Source of the DNA: Phycisphaerales bacterium
GTDB lineage: Bacteria; Planctomycetota; Phycisphaerae; Phycisphaerales; UBA1924
Assembly (NCBI GenBank): GCA_029260495.1
Contig: JAJDDD010000009.1
Span: 498,266-562,265, forward strand
Direction of reading: 5' to 3'
DNA length: 64,000 nucleotides
The notes below the pieces were generated by a model. It made no database searches. It worked only from the letters and a program-made list of their open reading frames with translations, and was not told the origin of the DNA. Positions 9,603 through 18,602 of the stretch are shown here, one piece after another. Position numbers and translations under genes: made by a program. The first letter of the stretch is position 1. Each line of letters starts with the position of its first letter.

Positions 9603-10903
9603 GCGCCGAGCACCTCGGCAAGATCGGACCCACTCACGATGCCGTCTTCATCAATATCTCCAATCGGATCGTTCGAGGCCCACGCCCCAAGCAGCATCGC
9701 GAGATCCGCAGAGTGAACAAACCCATCGTTATTAAGATCTGCCCGTTCGCACTGAAACTCAGAAGTTCGATTAACAAGCAGGGAGACATCATTTGTCCCC
9801 GCATTCGCTGTCACGATATCGGGCAGCATGTCACCATCAAAATCTCCAACTGCGAGAAAGGACGGGCCTACACCCACATTCTTCTCGCGCACAATTGGAA
9901 ATGCTCCGGCGCCGTCATTCGAAAGCACAATCACCCGATCGCCATCGATGTCGGCAACTGCGATGTCATTGTCTCCATCTAGGTCTAGATCGGCTGCAAT
10001 AACCGCGTGCAAACTTCCGCCCAGCGATATTACGGTCTGGCTCATAAACTGGCCGCTGCCATTGTTCATAAGCAACGAGATTGTTCCGTCCGTCCCATTG
10101 GCGACGACGATGTCAAGCGCTCCGTCGCCATCTATATCCGCGATCGCTTCATGGCGGGGCACATTGCCCACCGGATAGTTCACCGGCGTCGCCCAGGTAT
10201 GGTCAGCGTTTTGCAACACCACGGAGACCCAGTCAAACGCACGGCTTGTGGCGACGATGTCAAGATCACCGTCATTGTCAAGGTCGCCCACAGACACCGA
10301 GCCGGGTTCGTTTCCAACCGATTGTGGGCCGACGCCTTCCACAAAAACACCAGACCCTTGATTAAGATGCACTGACACAAAGATCGTGCCGCTGTCAGCA
10401 GTCAAGAGATCAATATCCCCGTCATTGTCAATGTCTGCCGCCGCCACGGTGCGAGGCCGTCGGTCGGTCGAAATCAATGAGGATGAGGTAATGCGTCCTC
10501 CTTCCTCGTTCCATAGCAACGTGACGGAATCTTCATCGAGCGCCCAGTTTGGTGTAGCGATGTCAGCGTCGTTGTCACCATCCAGATCCGCCACCGCGAA
10601 TATTCGCGGCGATTGCCCGACGGGATAATCAATCCGACCGACAAACACTCCATTTCCAATGTTTCGGTACACGCTGACAGTGTTGTCTGTTCTGTTGGAT
10701 GTTATGAGCTCAGGATTGCCATCCCCAGTGAGATCAGCAAGGCCCACCGCCGTCGGCGAGCGACCGGCCGGAACATGCGTCGCATTTCCGAAACGCAAAC
10801 ATGGTTCAGCCGTCGCTGTTCCTGCGATCCAAAGCAATGAGGCAATGGCGCACAGCCTCATCTCGAACGAATTGCGCATTGCATGATACATCAGAGCGTC
10901 CAC
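9587..10903 (-). CDS. secreted FG-GAP/VCBS repeat protein with dockerin-like C-terminus
   Basis: 438 residues, a close architectural paralogue of the downstream gene. A signal peptide is seen in MRLCAIASLLWIAGTATAEP, so the real start may be one of the Met codons at residues 8-15. About seven FG-GAP repeats follow, with D.DGDGALDIVVAN and DLDNDGDLDIVATS type calcium loops. The tail is ADLNNDGFVHSADLAMLLGAW plus GDIDEDGIVSGSDLAEVLGAW. The gene overlaps the upstream 1146-codon gene by 13 bases and the downstream gene by 16, indicating a co-transcribed, translationally coupled array. Function is likely extracellular binding rather than catalysis; no catalytic motif is seen. Confidence 0.85.
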   Translation of the reverse strand: MDALMYHAMRNSFEMRLCAIASLLWIAGTATAEPCLRFGNATHVPAGRSPTAVGLADLTGDGNPELITSNRTDNTVSVYRNIGNGVFVGRIDYPVGQSPRIFAVADLDGDNDADIATPNWALDEDSVTLLWNEEGGRITSSSLISTDRRPRTVAAADIDNDGDIDLLTADSGTIFVSVHLNQGSGVFVEGVGPQSVGNEPGSVSVGDLDNDGDLDIVATSRAFDWVSVVLQNADHTWATPVNYPVGNVPRHEAIADIDGDGALDIVVANGTDGTISLLMNNGSGQFMSQTVISLGGSLHAVIAADLDLDGDNDIAVADIDGDRVIVLSNDGAGAFPIVREKNVGVGPSFLAVGDFDGDMLPDIVTANAGTNDVSLLVNRTSEFQCERADLNNDGFVHSADLAMLLGAWASNDPIGDIDEDGIVSGSDLAEVLGAWLSP

Positions 10904-13900
10904 GCTCCCAGAACAACAGCCATGTCGGCGGAGCCGACGAAGCCATCGCCATCAATGTCAGCAATCGGGTTCGCAGTGCCCCATGCGCCAAGCAAAATCG
11001 CGAGGTCCGCTGAAGTCACCAAGCCGTCGCCATTAAGGTCGCCAACAATACTCGAGTTACCGTTTGTCTCAAATGGTCCGATTGTCTGTGCCATCGTATC
11101 GGGGCGCCCAAGCTCGTTGAAATCAAATTCCAATATCGCAAGTTCATTAAGACTCGTCGCAGCTGCAACAAGCGGCGACATAGCATCCGGAGCCATATCT
11201 ACAACGGGTGCGGACGCCAGCACAACCGCCCCCGCGTCGTTAACTGGCGCAGCAACCTGCCAATAGCCATTCGCCTGGACGTTTACAGCGGCATCGGGAA
11301 GGTTCAACTGAACTGTCCCGAGTCCGGAGAGCCTTGCGAGAATCGTATTCAGCATCACGCCCGCAGGCGAGCTCCCCGCGCCATCCGCATCAATACGAAA
11401 CTCTGTACCCATATCGATGTTGGACACATAAATACCACTATTCCAAACGCGAGGTTTGTTCGTCGTCACACTCGTGTCGTAAAGCCCAAACACAGGGCTC
11501 ACAATCTGCGAAAGATCCAGTTCAATTGTGCTATTGAGCAACCATCCGTCGACACTATCCAACTGAAGAGCGCTGCTTGCAGGTGTGGCTGGGGCAAGCA
11601 TGTATCGACAGTTTGCCGAAGCAACGCCCGCTTGGAAGAGGTGGCTATTCGAGTCTGCCCCTCCCTGGCCACCCTCGTGCACGGCGCCAACAACAAACGC
11701 CCTCACTTTTTCGATGGAATCCACCGCTGGCGCATTGCGAATCAAAGGCAGCCCCGCGCATCCATTGGCGTGATTTGTAATGGTCAGATTCCGAATTACC
11801 GTCTCCGCCACCGTTGCACCTGGTCCTGTTTCAACAAGTGCAGGCAGGCCGCGGCGCCCGGTGAAATCTAACGTAGGCAGCGTTCCACGCAGCGCTGTGC
11901 AGTCAGCAAATAATGCACCGTTCTCTCCGGCCCCAGCATTGCTGTAAAACACAGCTTCGCCACTTGCTAAATCCAACGTCGGTAAACCGGCGACGCATCG
12001 GATAAATGTTGGCGCCCCGCCGGCGTTCGGCGCAGCGCCTGCGTCGTGAGCGATGACTCGAGAGCCGCCGTAGTAGGCTTCGCAGTCCCGGAACATGACA
12101 CGATCCATGCCGGTCGCCTGCGAAAGCAGGGGTGAGAAGCCGGTAGATCCGAGGTTGGGAGTCAGCCCGAAGCCATCCACGCGAACACGCTCAACCATTG
12201 AGCCATCACCTGAAAGGACGATGCCGGCGCCTGTCGTATAAGCGAGTTCGTAGACCTTCCCATTAGAGCGAGGGTCATCACCGGCGCGAGGATGGAGGTA
12301 CAGCGTTCCAGTCATATCATTCCACCACCACGAGCCGGGAGTTGCTTCGACCTGCACAAGCGAATCCTGCTTTGATAGAGGTGAAGCTAAATCGACATCT
12401 CCATCTTCACGCACCCAACTCACACCTGTTGCTTCTGGTCGTGAGAACGCCGCGCCGGAAGCAATCTGCCAGGCAGGATCATCAGCATTGATGACCGTTG
12501 TAAAACCTGTGATTCTTGGAGGCGGTGATGCGAGCAGCCCCCAGTCTGAAACGCGCGTTCCCGGCGCTGTTGAAGCGAGCCCTTGCGAAACTCGCCAAAC
12601 ATCCCCGCGTTTCAGAAGGACCTGTCTGCGATCGGACGTCGGATTGGGCGAATCAAGCCACGCCTGTGCGGCAGCGATCGTCGCCCAGGGCGTCTGGAAC
12701 GTCAGCCCGTCATTTGCATCATTTCCTTCAGAAATGCTGAGCCATCGCGTTGCATCTCTTGCAAAGTCTGACGCGTTCTTGCGGGCCTGCAACTCATCGT
12801 CATACCAATCAAACCAAGCCTGCCTCGTAATCGGCGGCGGCGGCGGTGAGGATTGCACCGGCCCCGGCTCCGTGAGTTCAAGAATCTGATCTGCGGGCAC
12901 ATTATTAAACACTTCGACAAGCCCCGCCGGCCATCGAACGGTGAGTGAATCAATCATGTCAGCAGTGTTCAAGCCAAAGTGCAATCGCTGCATGTGATGC
13001 GCGAGGTAACTCGAACCGGAACGCACTTCGCGCAACTGTGTCACGCCTCCCGCAGTGATCGTGACGCGGGCGCCAATCGCATTGCGGTTTGACACGGTGC
13101 CGTTCAAGTCCACCTCAAGCCAATGATTCCCGTTGTTCAGGTCATTGCGAATTAGGAAGTTGCTGGTTCTGTTTGCGATGTAGACATCAAGATCGCCATC
13201 TTCGTCGTAATCACCCCACGCCGCCGCATTGCCAGCGTCAAAAGGAAGACTTGTGAGCGGCGGGGCGCTCACAATCGCATAATTTCCAACGCCGTCGTTG
13301 ATATAAACTCCGTGATTGGCATTGGTATTGATGGTCAGCAGATCGAGATCGCCGTCGTTATCCATGTCAACGAAGGCGCAGTCGCGCGTGTTTGCGGTAT
13401 CGCCGAGTTCGGGCGTCGTCACATCAACAAATACGCCGCCGTCATTGCGAAGAAGTTGATTAGCGCTTCCACCTCCGACAGATACAGCAGTAATAAACAG
13501 ATCAAAGTCGCCATCGAGATCGTAATCGCCCCAGGTGACGCCTCGGCTGTTGTTCATCGCCTCAAGAGGGGGCACAGTCACATCTGTAAACATTCCACCG
13601 CCGTCGTTTCGGAAGAGGTAGTTCAGTGTGCCGTCATCACCGCTTCCGGGAAATCCATTACAGAGATAGCAATCTAAATCGCCATCATCGTCATAATCTG
13701 CCCACTCCATGCCTCGTCCAGTGCCAATTGCTTCGAACACCGGAATCATCGCGTCGACCAGCGAGCCGCTCACGTTGTGAAACAGACGATCTTTGTTGTC
13801 AAGTTGCGCGGAGGAAACGTGCAAATCAAGCCAGCCATCATTGTCATAATCAACCCAGGCACATCCGCGAGCCAGGCGCTGCTTCATCGACAGCGGATCA

Positions 13901-14331
13901 TTAATGTCCTGTGTTAGGTCGGTAAAAACAAGATATCCATCATTGCGAAGAAGCTTGCTCCCCTGGCTTTGCGCTATATACACATCATCGTCGCCATCGC
14001 GATCAAAATCACCCCACACAGATCGCCCACTAAACCCCGGTTGATGTAGGGGGGGCTTTGTCGCGTCAATAAAAACACCGTCTACCTGCAGGAATAGTTT
14101 GTTTGGGGTGTCCCAATTCGTCACATAGAGATCGAGATCTCCATCAAGATCCACATCCACCCACGCCGCGCCGCGGCCTTGGCCTAGCGAGTTGGACAGT
14201 GTCGAAGTTGTCACATCCGTCCAAGTCGTCTGTGATGGCGCTATTGCGCACAGCGCGCCTAATGTCACCGCACCGGCTGCGTTCAGCATCTTCCACTTGC
14301 TCTTCGTTCGCATGAATACTGTCCCTCTCAA
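10891..14331 (-). CDS. large secreted FG-GAP/ASPIC-UnbV protein with C-terminal beta-helix-like region and dockerin-like tail
   Basis: 1146 residues. After a signal peptide (NAAGAVTLGALCAIAPSQT) come FG-GAP-type repeats with WGDYD.DGD.D.Y motifs (about 30-400). Next is an ASPIC/UnbV-type module around NGTVSNRNAIGARV and the stretch containing HLHFGLNTAD-like sequence (about 405-480). A Pro-rich linker (QSSPPPPPITR) leads into a different region beginning WFDWYDDELQ and SISEGNDANDGLTFQTPWATIAAA. That wording is typical of right-handed parallel beta-helix proteins of the polysaccharide-lyase fold. The tail is GDLNGDGLVTSADLAILLGAWG plus ADIDGDGFVGSADMA, split here by a short linker. Joining an ASPIC propeller to a beta-helix suggests a glycan-binding or glycan-degrading surface protein; catalytic residues cannot be assigned. 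Confidence 0.8.
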   Translation of the reverse strand: MRGTVFMRTKSKWKMLNAAGAVTLGALCAIAPSQTTWTDVTTSTLSNSLGQGRGAAWVDVDLDGDLDLYVTNWDTPNKLFLQVDGVFIDATKPPLHQPGFSGRSVWGDFDRDGDDDVYIAQSQGSKLLRNDGYLVFTDLTQDINDPLSMKQRLARGCAWVDYDNDGWLDLHVSSAQLDNKDRLFHNVSGSLVDAMIPVFEAIGTGRGMEWADYDDDGDLDCYLCNGFPGSGDDGTLNYLFRNDGGGMFTDVTVPPLEAMNNSRGVTWGDYDLDGDFDLFITAVSVGGGSANQLLRNDGGVFVDVTTPELGDTANTRDCAFVDMDNDGDLDLLTINTNANHGVYINDGVGNYAIVSAPPLTSLPFDAGNAAAWGDYDEDGDLDVYIANRTSNFLIRNDLNNGNHWLEVDLNGTVSNRNAIGARVTITAGGVTQLREVRSGSSYLAHHMQRLHFGLNTADMIDSLTVRWPAGLVEVFNNVPADQILELTEPGPVQSSPPPPPITRQAWFDWYDDELQARKNASDFARDATRWLSISEGNDANDGLTFQTPWATIAAAQAWLDSPNPTSDRRQVLLKRGDVWRVSQGLASTAPGTRVSDWGLLASPPPRITGFTTVINADDPAWQIASGAAFSRPEATGVSWVREDGDVDLASPLSKQDSLVQVEATPGSWWWNDMTGTLYLHPRAGDDPRSNGKVYELAYTTGAGIVLSGDGSMVERVRVDGFGLTPNLGSTGFSPLLSQATGMDRVMFRDCEAYYGGSRVIAHDAGAAPNAGGAPTFIRCVAGLPTLDLASGEAVFYSNAGAGENGALFADCTALRGTLPTLDFTGRRGLPALVETGPGATVAETVIRNLTITNHANGCAGLPLIRNAPAVDSIEKVRAFVVGAVHEGGQGGADSNSHLFQAGVASANCRYMLAPATPASSALQLDSVDGWLLNSTIELDLSQIVSPVFGLYDTSVTTNKPRVWNSGIYVSNIDMGTEFRIDADGAGSSPAGVMLNTILARLSGLGTVQLNLPDAAVNVQANGYWQVAAPVNDAGAVVLASAPVVDMAPDAMSPLVAAATSLNELAILEFDFNELGRPDTMAQTIGPFETNGNSSIVGDLNGDGLVTSADLAILLGAWGTANPIADIDGDGFVGSADMAVVLGAWTL

Positions 14332-14343
14332 CCACTCTGCTCG

Positions 14344-16017
14344 CTATGGGCCTGATTCCACAACATCAACAATTTGGTCCACCGAAACGTTCATAAGCGT
14401 CTGTGCTTGTCCGCTCGGCCATTGGATCTCTATTTGATCCACAATAACGGCGTCGCCCAGACCAAAGTGCTGAGTCAGCATATGCTGCGAAAGATACCCT
14501 TCTCCCGATCGCACCTCTCGAAGCTGTGTCACCGCTCCAGTCGTCACCATAACCTTGGCGCCAATCGCGCTCCGATTCGAAAGGGTTCCCGTCAATCGAA
14601 CTTCAAGCCAGCGATTCGTTGACACAAGGTCATTTCGGAATAGATAGTTCTCCCCAACATTGCATGTAAATACGTCCATGTCCCCATCCCCGTCGTAGTC
14701 AGCCCACGACGCTGCTCGCGCATCCTGGACGTCTGCGGTCATGAGGCCTGCCTCCACCATCACGAAGCCTGCCGCCCCGTCATTGCGAAGGAGAAGATTC
14801 TCCGCAAGCGAGTTTGCAAGAAACAAATCGAGGTCAGAATCGTTGTCGTAATCAATCCATGCGCACTCGCGCGTCTGGCGAGGGTTGGACAACAGCGTTG
14901 TCGTGACATCGGTAAACCCATTCACTCCATCGTTGCGCAGAAGTTTATTTCCTCCACCAACCCCGCCCACGTTTACATTGGCGAGGTAAAGATCAAAGTC
15001 TCCATCGTTGTCGTAATCTCCCCACGCGACCCCTCGTCCATGTGACGCATCATCTGCTAGTGGCGATGCTGTGCCATCTGTAAACACACCGAAACCATCA
15101 TTGAGATAAAGATGGTTTCCGATGAACTGCGGGACCTGTTCGGTTGGTCCAGGCATGCCATTCGAAACATACAAATCAATATCTCCATCCATGTCTGCGT
15201 CCGTGAAGACAACACCGCGACCAATGCCATCGTCTGCAAGTAGCGGCGGCGTCACATCAGTGAAGATGTCAGCGCCGTCATTGCGAAACAAATGATTCGC
15301 ATTGTTTGATCCATGGAATGCAGATGCATACAAATCTAGATCGCCATCGTTGTCATAGTCACCCCAACTGGCGCAGCGAACAAGTTTGCCTGTCAGTTCC
15401 AGACTTGTTCCGTTCGATACGTTCACGAACCCGTCGACGGGACCATCGTTGCGCAGGAGCGCGCTGCCCAGACTTGCAGTAATGAAAAGATCCAAATCCC
15501 CGTCGTTGTCGTAATCACCCCAAATTGCACGCCCACTCAGGCGCGTCGCTCCAGGGTCTCCAACCACCGAGAGCGTAGGAGGATCCCAATCGCCCAAGAC
15601 AAGGGCCAAGTCAAATGCATTGACGATCCCGTCCTGGTTCAGATCCGCAGTGCCAACGCCACCCCAGCTTCCCAGGAGATGCGCTAAGTCGGCCGATCCG
15701 ACGAATCCATCTCCATCAAGATCCGCGAAATGCGGTCCGGTCGGCAAGCCAGTGGTTCGATTAATGAACTCAATGCCTTCTATATTCTCGAAAAGTCGAT
15801 TAAAACCATTCCAGTTCGTGAAGTAGAGATCAGGATCGCCGTCGTTGTCGTAATCTCCCCATGCGGCCCCTCGTGCATTGCCCCCGACGTCAGTCATGTC
15901 CACCGTTGCAACATTCGTGAATGACGCCGACGGTGGACCCGCCGATGCGACTGCTGCGCACACGGCGGCGCCTCCGACAACAACCATTCTCAATCCGATC
16001 AAGTTCACTTCTCTCAC
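14344..16017 (-). CDS. secreted FG-GAP/ASPIC-UnbV protein with an internal dockerin-like module
   Basis: 557 residues. A signal peptide (MVVVGGAAVCAAVASAG) is followed by one WGDYDNDGDPDLYF repeat. A two-EF-hand dockerin-like module then sits at about residues 95-150 (ADLDGDGFVGSADLAHLLGSWG and ADLNQDGIVNAFDLALVLGDWD). After it come five more FG-GAP repeats and a C-terminal ASPIC/UnbV module (SNRSAIGAKVMV, QIEIQWPSGQAQTLMNV). In the other proteins of the window this module is at the extreme C-terminus, so its internal position is unusual. It is the most upstream gene of the minus-strand array and lies divergently from the exported protein at 16387. Confidence 0.82.
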   Translation of the reverse strand: MREVNLIGLRMVVVGGAAVCAAVASAGPPSASFTNVATVDMTDVGGNARGAAWGDYDNDGDPDLYFTNWNGFNRLFENIEGIEFINRTTGLPTGPHFADLDGDGFVGSADLAHLLGSWGGVGTADLNQDGIVNAFDLALVLGDWDPPTLSVVGDPGATRLSGRAIWGDYDNDGDLDLFITASLGSALLRNDGPVDGFVNVSNGTSLELTGKLVRCASWGDYDNDGDLDLYASAFHGSNNANHLFRNDGADIFTDVTPPLLADDGIGRGVVFTDADMDGDIDLYVSNGMPGPTEQVPQFIGNHLYLNDGFGVFTDGTASPLADDASHGRGVAWGDYDNDGDFDLYLANVNVGGVGGGNKLLRNDGVNGFTDVTTTLLSNPRQTRECAWIDYDNDSDLDLFLANSLAENLLLRNDGAAGFVMVEAGLMTADVQDARAASWADYDGDGDMDVFTCNVGENYLFRNDLVSTNRWLEVRLTGTLSNRSAIGAKVMVTTGAVTQLREVRSGEGYLSQHMLTQHFGLGDAVIVDQIEIQWPSGQAQTLMNVSVDQIVDVVESGP

Positions 16018-16198
16018 CCCTGCATATGTGCAACTGATTTCTCAGAATACCCGGAACAACCACAGTCTAGTGCTGGCTACTCTTGGAAACGAGGAAAATC
16101 CGGCTCGCCTTCTCCCAACTCATCTGTTCTAGACGCCAGCCTCGCCTCGGCAAGGCCGTACCCCAGATGCCTGATGTCTAGCAGTGGAATTTAGGCAG

Positions 16199-16262
16199 TC
16201 GGCGCTGCCTGAGAGGGTTGCGCCGGTTCCTGGCAGGGGCTAGGCCCCATCGGCAGCGCCGA
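16199..16262. repeat. 11-bp inverted repeat with nested hairpin in a divergent intergenic region
   Basis: Arms TCGGCGCTGCC (16199-16209) and GGCAGCGCCGA (16252-16262) are perfect inverted repeats. Inside the spacer is a second perfect hairpin, GGGGC-TAG-GCCCC (16236-16248). They lie in the 369-base gap between the FG-GAP gene starting at 16017 (minus) and the exported protein starting at 16387 (plus). This could be an operator, an RNA leader structure for the plus-strand gene, or a remnant terminator. No T-tract follows either arm. The rest of the gap shows no gene I can support. Confidence 0.4.
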
Positions 16263-16386
16263 TTCTGCGGACTTCTCAATCTGTTCCTTGTCTCGTGCAC
16301 TCTGTTTCCCCTGCCGGCTGAGATCAGCGCCGACGTGGACGATCAACATAGAGCGCGGTCGTTCTGGAGGAAAAAAGGAGCCTTCC

Positions 16387-18357
16387 ATGCCTACTCCTCA
16401 AGTCCCGATGGTTGCGGGTGCCGTGGCGCTTGTCCTCGGTGCGCATCTCGGTTTCGCCGCTCCGCAGGGCCCCATCACGACAACGTTCATCAATGACCGT
16501 GTCGAAATGCGCTTCGCTGACGGCTCCGTCCTCGCTCGACCGGCGCAAGAGCCCCTCCACGCTGGCGGGCGCGGCCGACGCGATCTTATATTTGACCTCG
16601 ACGTACAGCCCGTGGCGGACGGGTTCGACGCCATACTCACCATCGCCAATCCGACAACTGAGTCACTTCCGGGAGGAAAGTTTCATATAGGCGAGTTCCT
16701 GCTCGGGCCGAGCATCTCGTGGCAGGATTTCAATACAGATGGCCACGCCGACACCATCACTCTTGACGAGCAGACCCATCCACGCGGCTGGGGCTATCCA
16801 ATGCAGCTCTACTCACCAGTCGCCGTTGCGCGCAACAACGATTTCGCTGTCGGAGTCAGCATCCAATACCCAGTGCTTGAGTATGAGCAAAGCGTTCGGA
16901 TCGAACTTGTCTCGCCCACAGAGGTCGGTGGTGACGGCAAGGCCGGCTGGGCGATTGATATCTGGCTTGCCAACAGGGGTGACTCGTATAACGACGACGT
17001 TCCCGCAGGCGCCTCACGAGAATATCGCATAACCGTGCGTGTGAGCGATGAGCCTGATGAGTGGATCCGCACGCTGGTTCCGTATCGAGAGTACTTCAGG
17101 AACATGTATGGAGGCGTTTCATACACCCGGGATCCGCGTCCCATCAAAGCCACCTCCATCGCGCTGCAAAGCAGGGCCAACTCATCAAGTCCGCTGGGCT
17201 TCACACGAAGCTCAATGCGTCCTGATGTTCACGGCTGGGAACCGTGGGCAGATGAGTTCAAACGGAATCGCCACGACTGGAATCGCCTGATGGTCTGGAC
17301 GCCAACCGGCGTCTACCGGCGCAACCATCAAAACAACTTTCCCTTCCTGTTCACCAGCCATTGGCTTGAAGGCGCCCAATACGGCCACAATATGGGAGAC
17401 GCCGTCGCGGAGCTCAGCCAGGTTCCAGGCGATGACTTCGCGCTCGGCCTCTGGTGGGGAAGAAGTTGTCAAGTCATGCGCGAGTGGGATATGCCTGCAT
17501 GGGAACCCCTCGATCCTGACAACTCCGAACACGTCCAACTCGCTTTTACAGAGTTGGATTTAGCTGCCCAGGCCGGTGCGACCATGATCGGTCTTGACGC
17601 CTTTGCCCATGCTTATACACCAACCTGGAAACTCCATGGATGGCTTAGGGCCATGCAAGAGCGCTATCCACAGATCACCTTCATCTCCGAGTCCCGCAAT
17701 CCCGATATTCTCCACCGCCTTGCACCGACCTATATCGACGCCTATGTCTTTGACCCTCGTATTCAGGATGTTGAGCAACTCCGCGTTGTGAAGAGTCCAC
17801 TCGTCCTCGCAGACTTTCTACTGCCAGGTCACGAAACTTGGGCAGGGCTTGCATTTAACCGCATCAAGCAGGCCTACGTCGGTGGTGATGTCCCCACGCA
17901 CGTCATTCGCGCAGAAGCACAGCGAGCCGCTCAGCTCGGCTATGTGCCGGTCATCTTTGCAAATGAAGCGCCCCGAGCCCAGGAGTTCGACGCCGTGGAG
18001 TCATGGCGCACAACAGTCCCCGCTGATCTCCAGTTGGCCCCCGGCCCGAGTGTGCAGATCGCTGGCGATGATAGTGAAAGTAGCAGTGGGGCAGCGGCCG
18101 CAACCGGAAACAACAGCGGCGCTGGTGGGTCATCAAACTCCGGACAAGACCCATCCGTCACCTCCAGCGGCATCGTCATTGTCAACTCTGGCGACGGCGC
18201 TGTCGGTGCTCCCTCGGACGGCGAGGTGCATCGCCCCTTCGAGGATGAAGCCGAAAAACCCAAACGTCGTCGACCTCTTGTCTTCCTACGCGGAAGAAAT
18301 TCGCGCGGAAATGACGACGACGATGATGACAACGAAGGTGATGACGACGGCGAGTAA
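16387..18357 (+). CDS. exported protein of unknown function with acidic C-terminal tail
   Basis: The ATG at 16387 is chosen because it follows a strong ribosome binding site (GGAGG and AAGGAG at about 16368-16382) and begins a signal peptide (VPMVAGAVALVLGAHLGFAAP). The 656-residue product has an N-terminal beta-rich region (to about 250). A region rich in W, D and H then looks like an alpha/beta-barrel hydrolase (FALGLWWGRSC, TMIGLDAFAHAY, FISESRNPDILH). A Ser/Gly linker and a tail of Asp/Glu preceded by KRRR close the protein. The ordered Asp/Glu residues at strand ends resemble glycoside hydrolases, but I cannot name a family. It stands alone between divergent and convergent neighbours. 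Confidence 0.7.
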   Translation: MPTPQVPMVAGAVALVLGAHLGFAAPQGPITTTFINDRVEMRFADGSVLARPAQEPLHAGGRGRRDLIFDLDVQPVADGFDAILTIANPTTESLPGGKFHIGEFLLGPSISWQDFNTDGHADTITLDEQTHPRGWGYPMQLYSPVAVARNNDFAVGVSIQYPVLEYEQSVRIELVSPTEVGGDGKAGWAIDIWLANRGDSYNDDVPAGASREYRITVRVSDEPDEWIRTLVPYREYFRNMYGGVSYTRDPRPIKATSIALQSRANSSSPLGFTRSSMRPDVHGWEPWADEFKRNRHDWNRLMVWTPTGVYRRNHQNNFPFLFTSHWLEGAQYGHNMGDAVAELSQVPGDDFALGLWWGRSCQVMREWDMPAWEPLDPDNSEHVQLAFTELDLAAQAGATMIGLDAFAHAYTPTWKLHGWLRAMQERYPQITFISESRNPDILHRLAPTYIDAYVFDPRIQDVEQLRVVKSPLVLADFLLPGHETWAGLAFNRIKQAYVGGDVPTHVIRAEAQRAAQLGYVPVIFANEAPRAQEFDAVESWRTTVPADLQLAPGPSVQIAGDDSESSSGAAAATGNNSGAGGSSNSGQDPSVTSSGIVIVNSGDGAVGAPSDGEVHRPFEDEAEKPKRRRPLVFLRGRNSRGNDDDDDDNEGDDDGE

Positions 18358-18370
18358 AGCAGCGATTCTT

Positions 18371-18404
18371 CGCCCTGCTCTTCCTCTGTTAAACAAGCAG
18401 GGCG
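18371..18404 (+). terminator. possible bidirectional terminator hairpin
   Basis: Perfect 9-bp stem CGCCCTGCT (18371-18379) and AGCAGGGCG (18396-18404) with a 16-base loop, just after the exported protein gene and before the convergent permease gene. No T-run follows on the + strand, so the call rests on position and stem strength alone. Confidence 0.35.
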
Positions 18405-18602
18405 CCATCCGCTAGAACGGCGCCCCGCTGGAGGAGAGAGAGATCGGATGTATTAGGTCTAGTACGACTATCGGACCGCCTGGTTCGCACACCTTGAATC
18501 TTTCGTCATCCCTTCGGTGTGATTTCACCATAAATCACGCCCCTGCCCCCTTGTTTTTGGGGTAAATCCCCCTCGCGGCAAAGCCTAAATGCACTCTCAG
18601 CC

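Noticed and set aside
18541-18600. Run of C and G with short inverted pieces before the permease stop
   Set aside because: CCCC/GGGG arms are too short and no T-run follows in either direction; the stronger hairpin is at 18371-18404.
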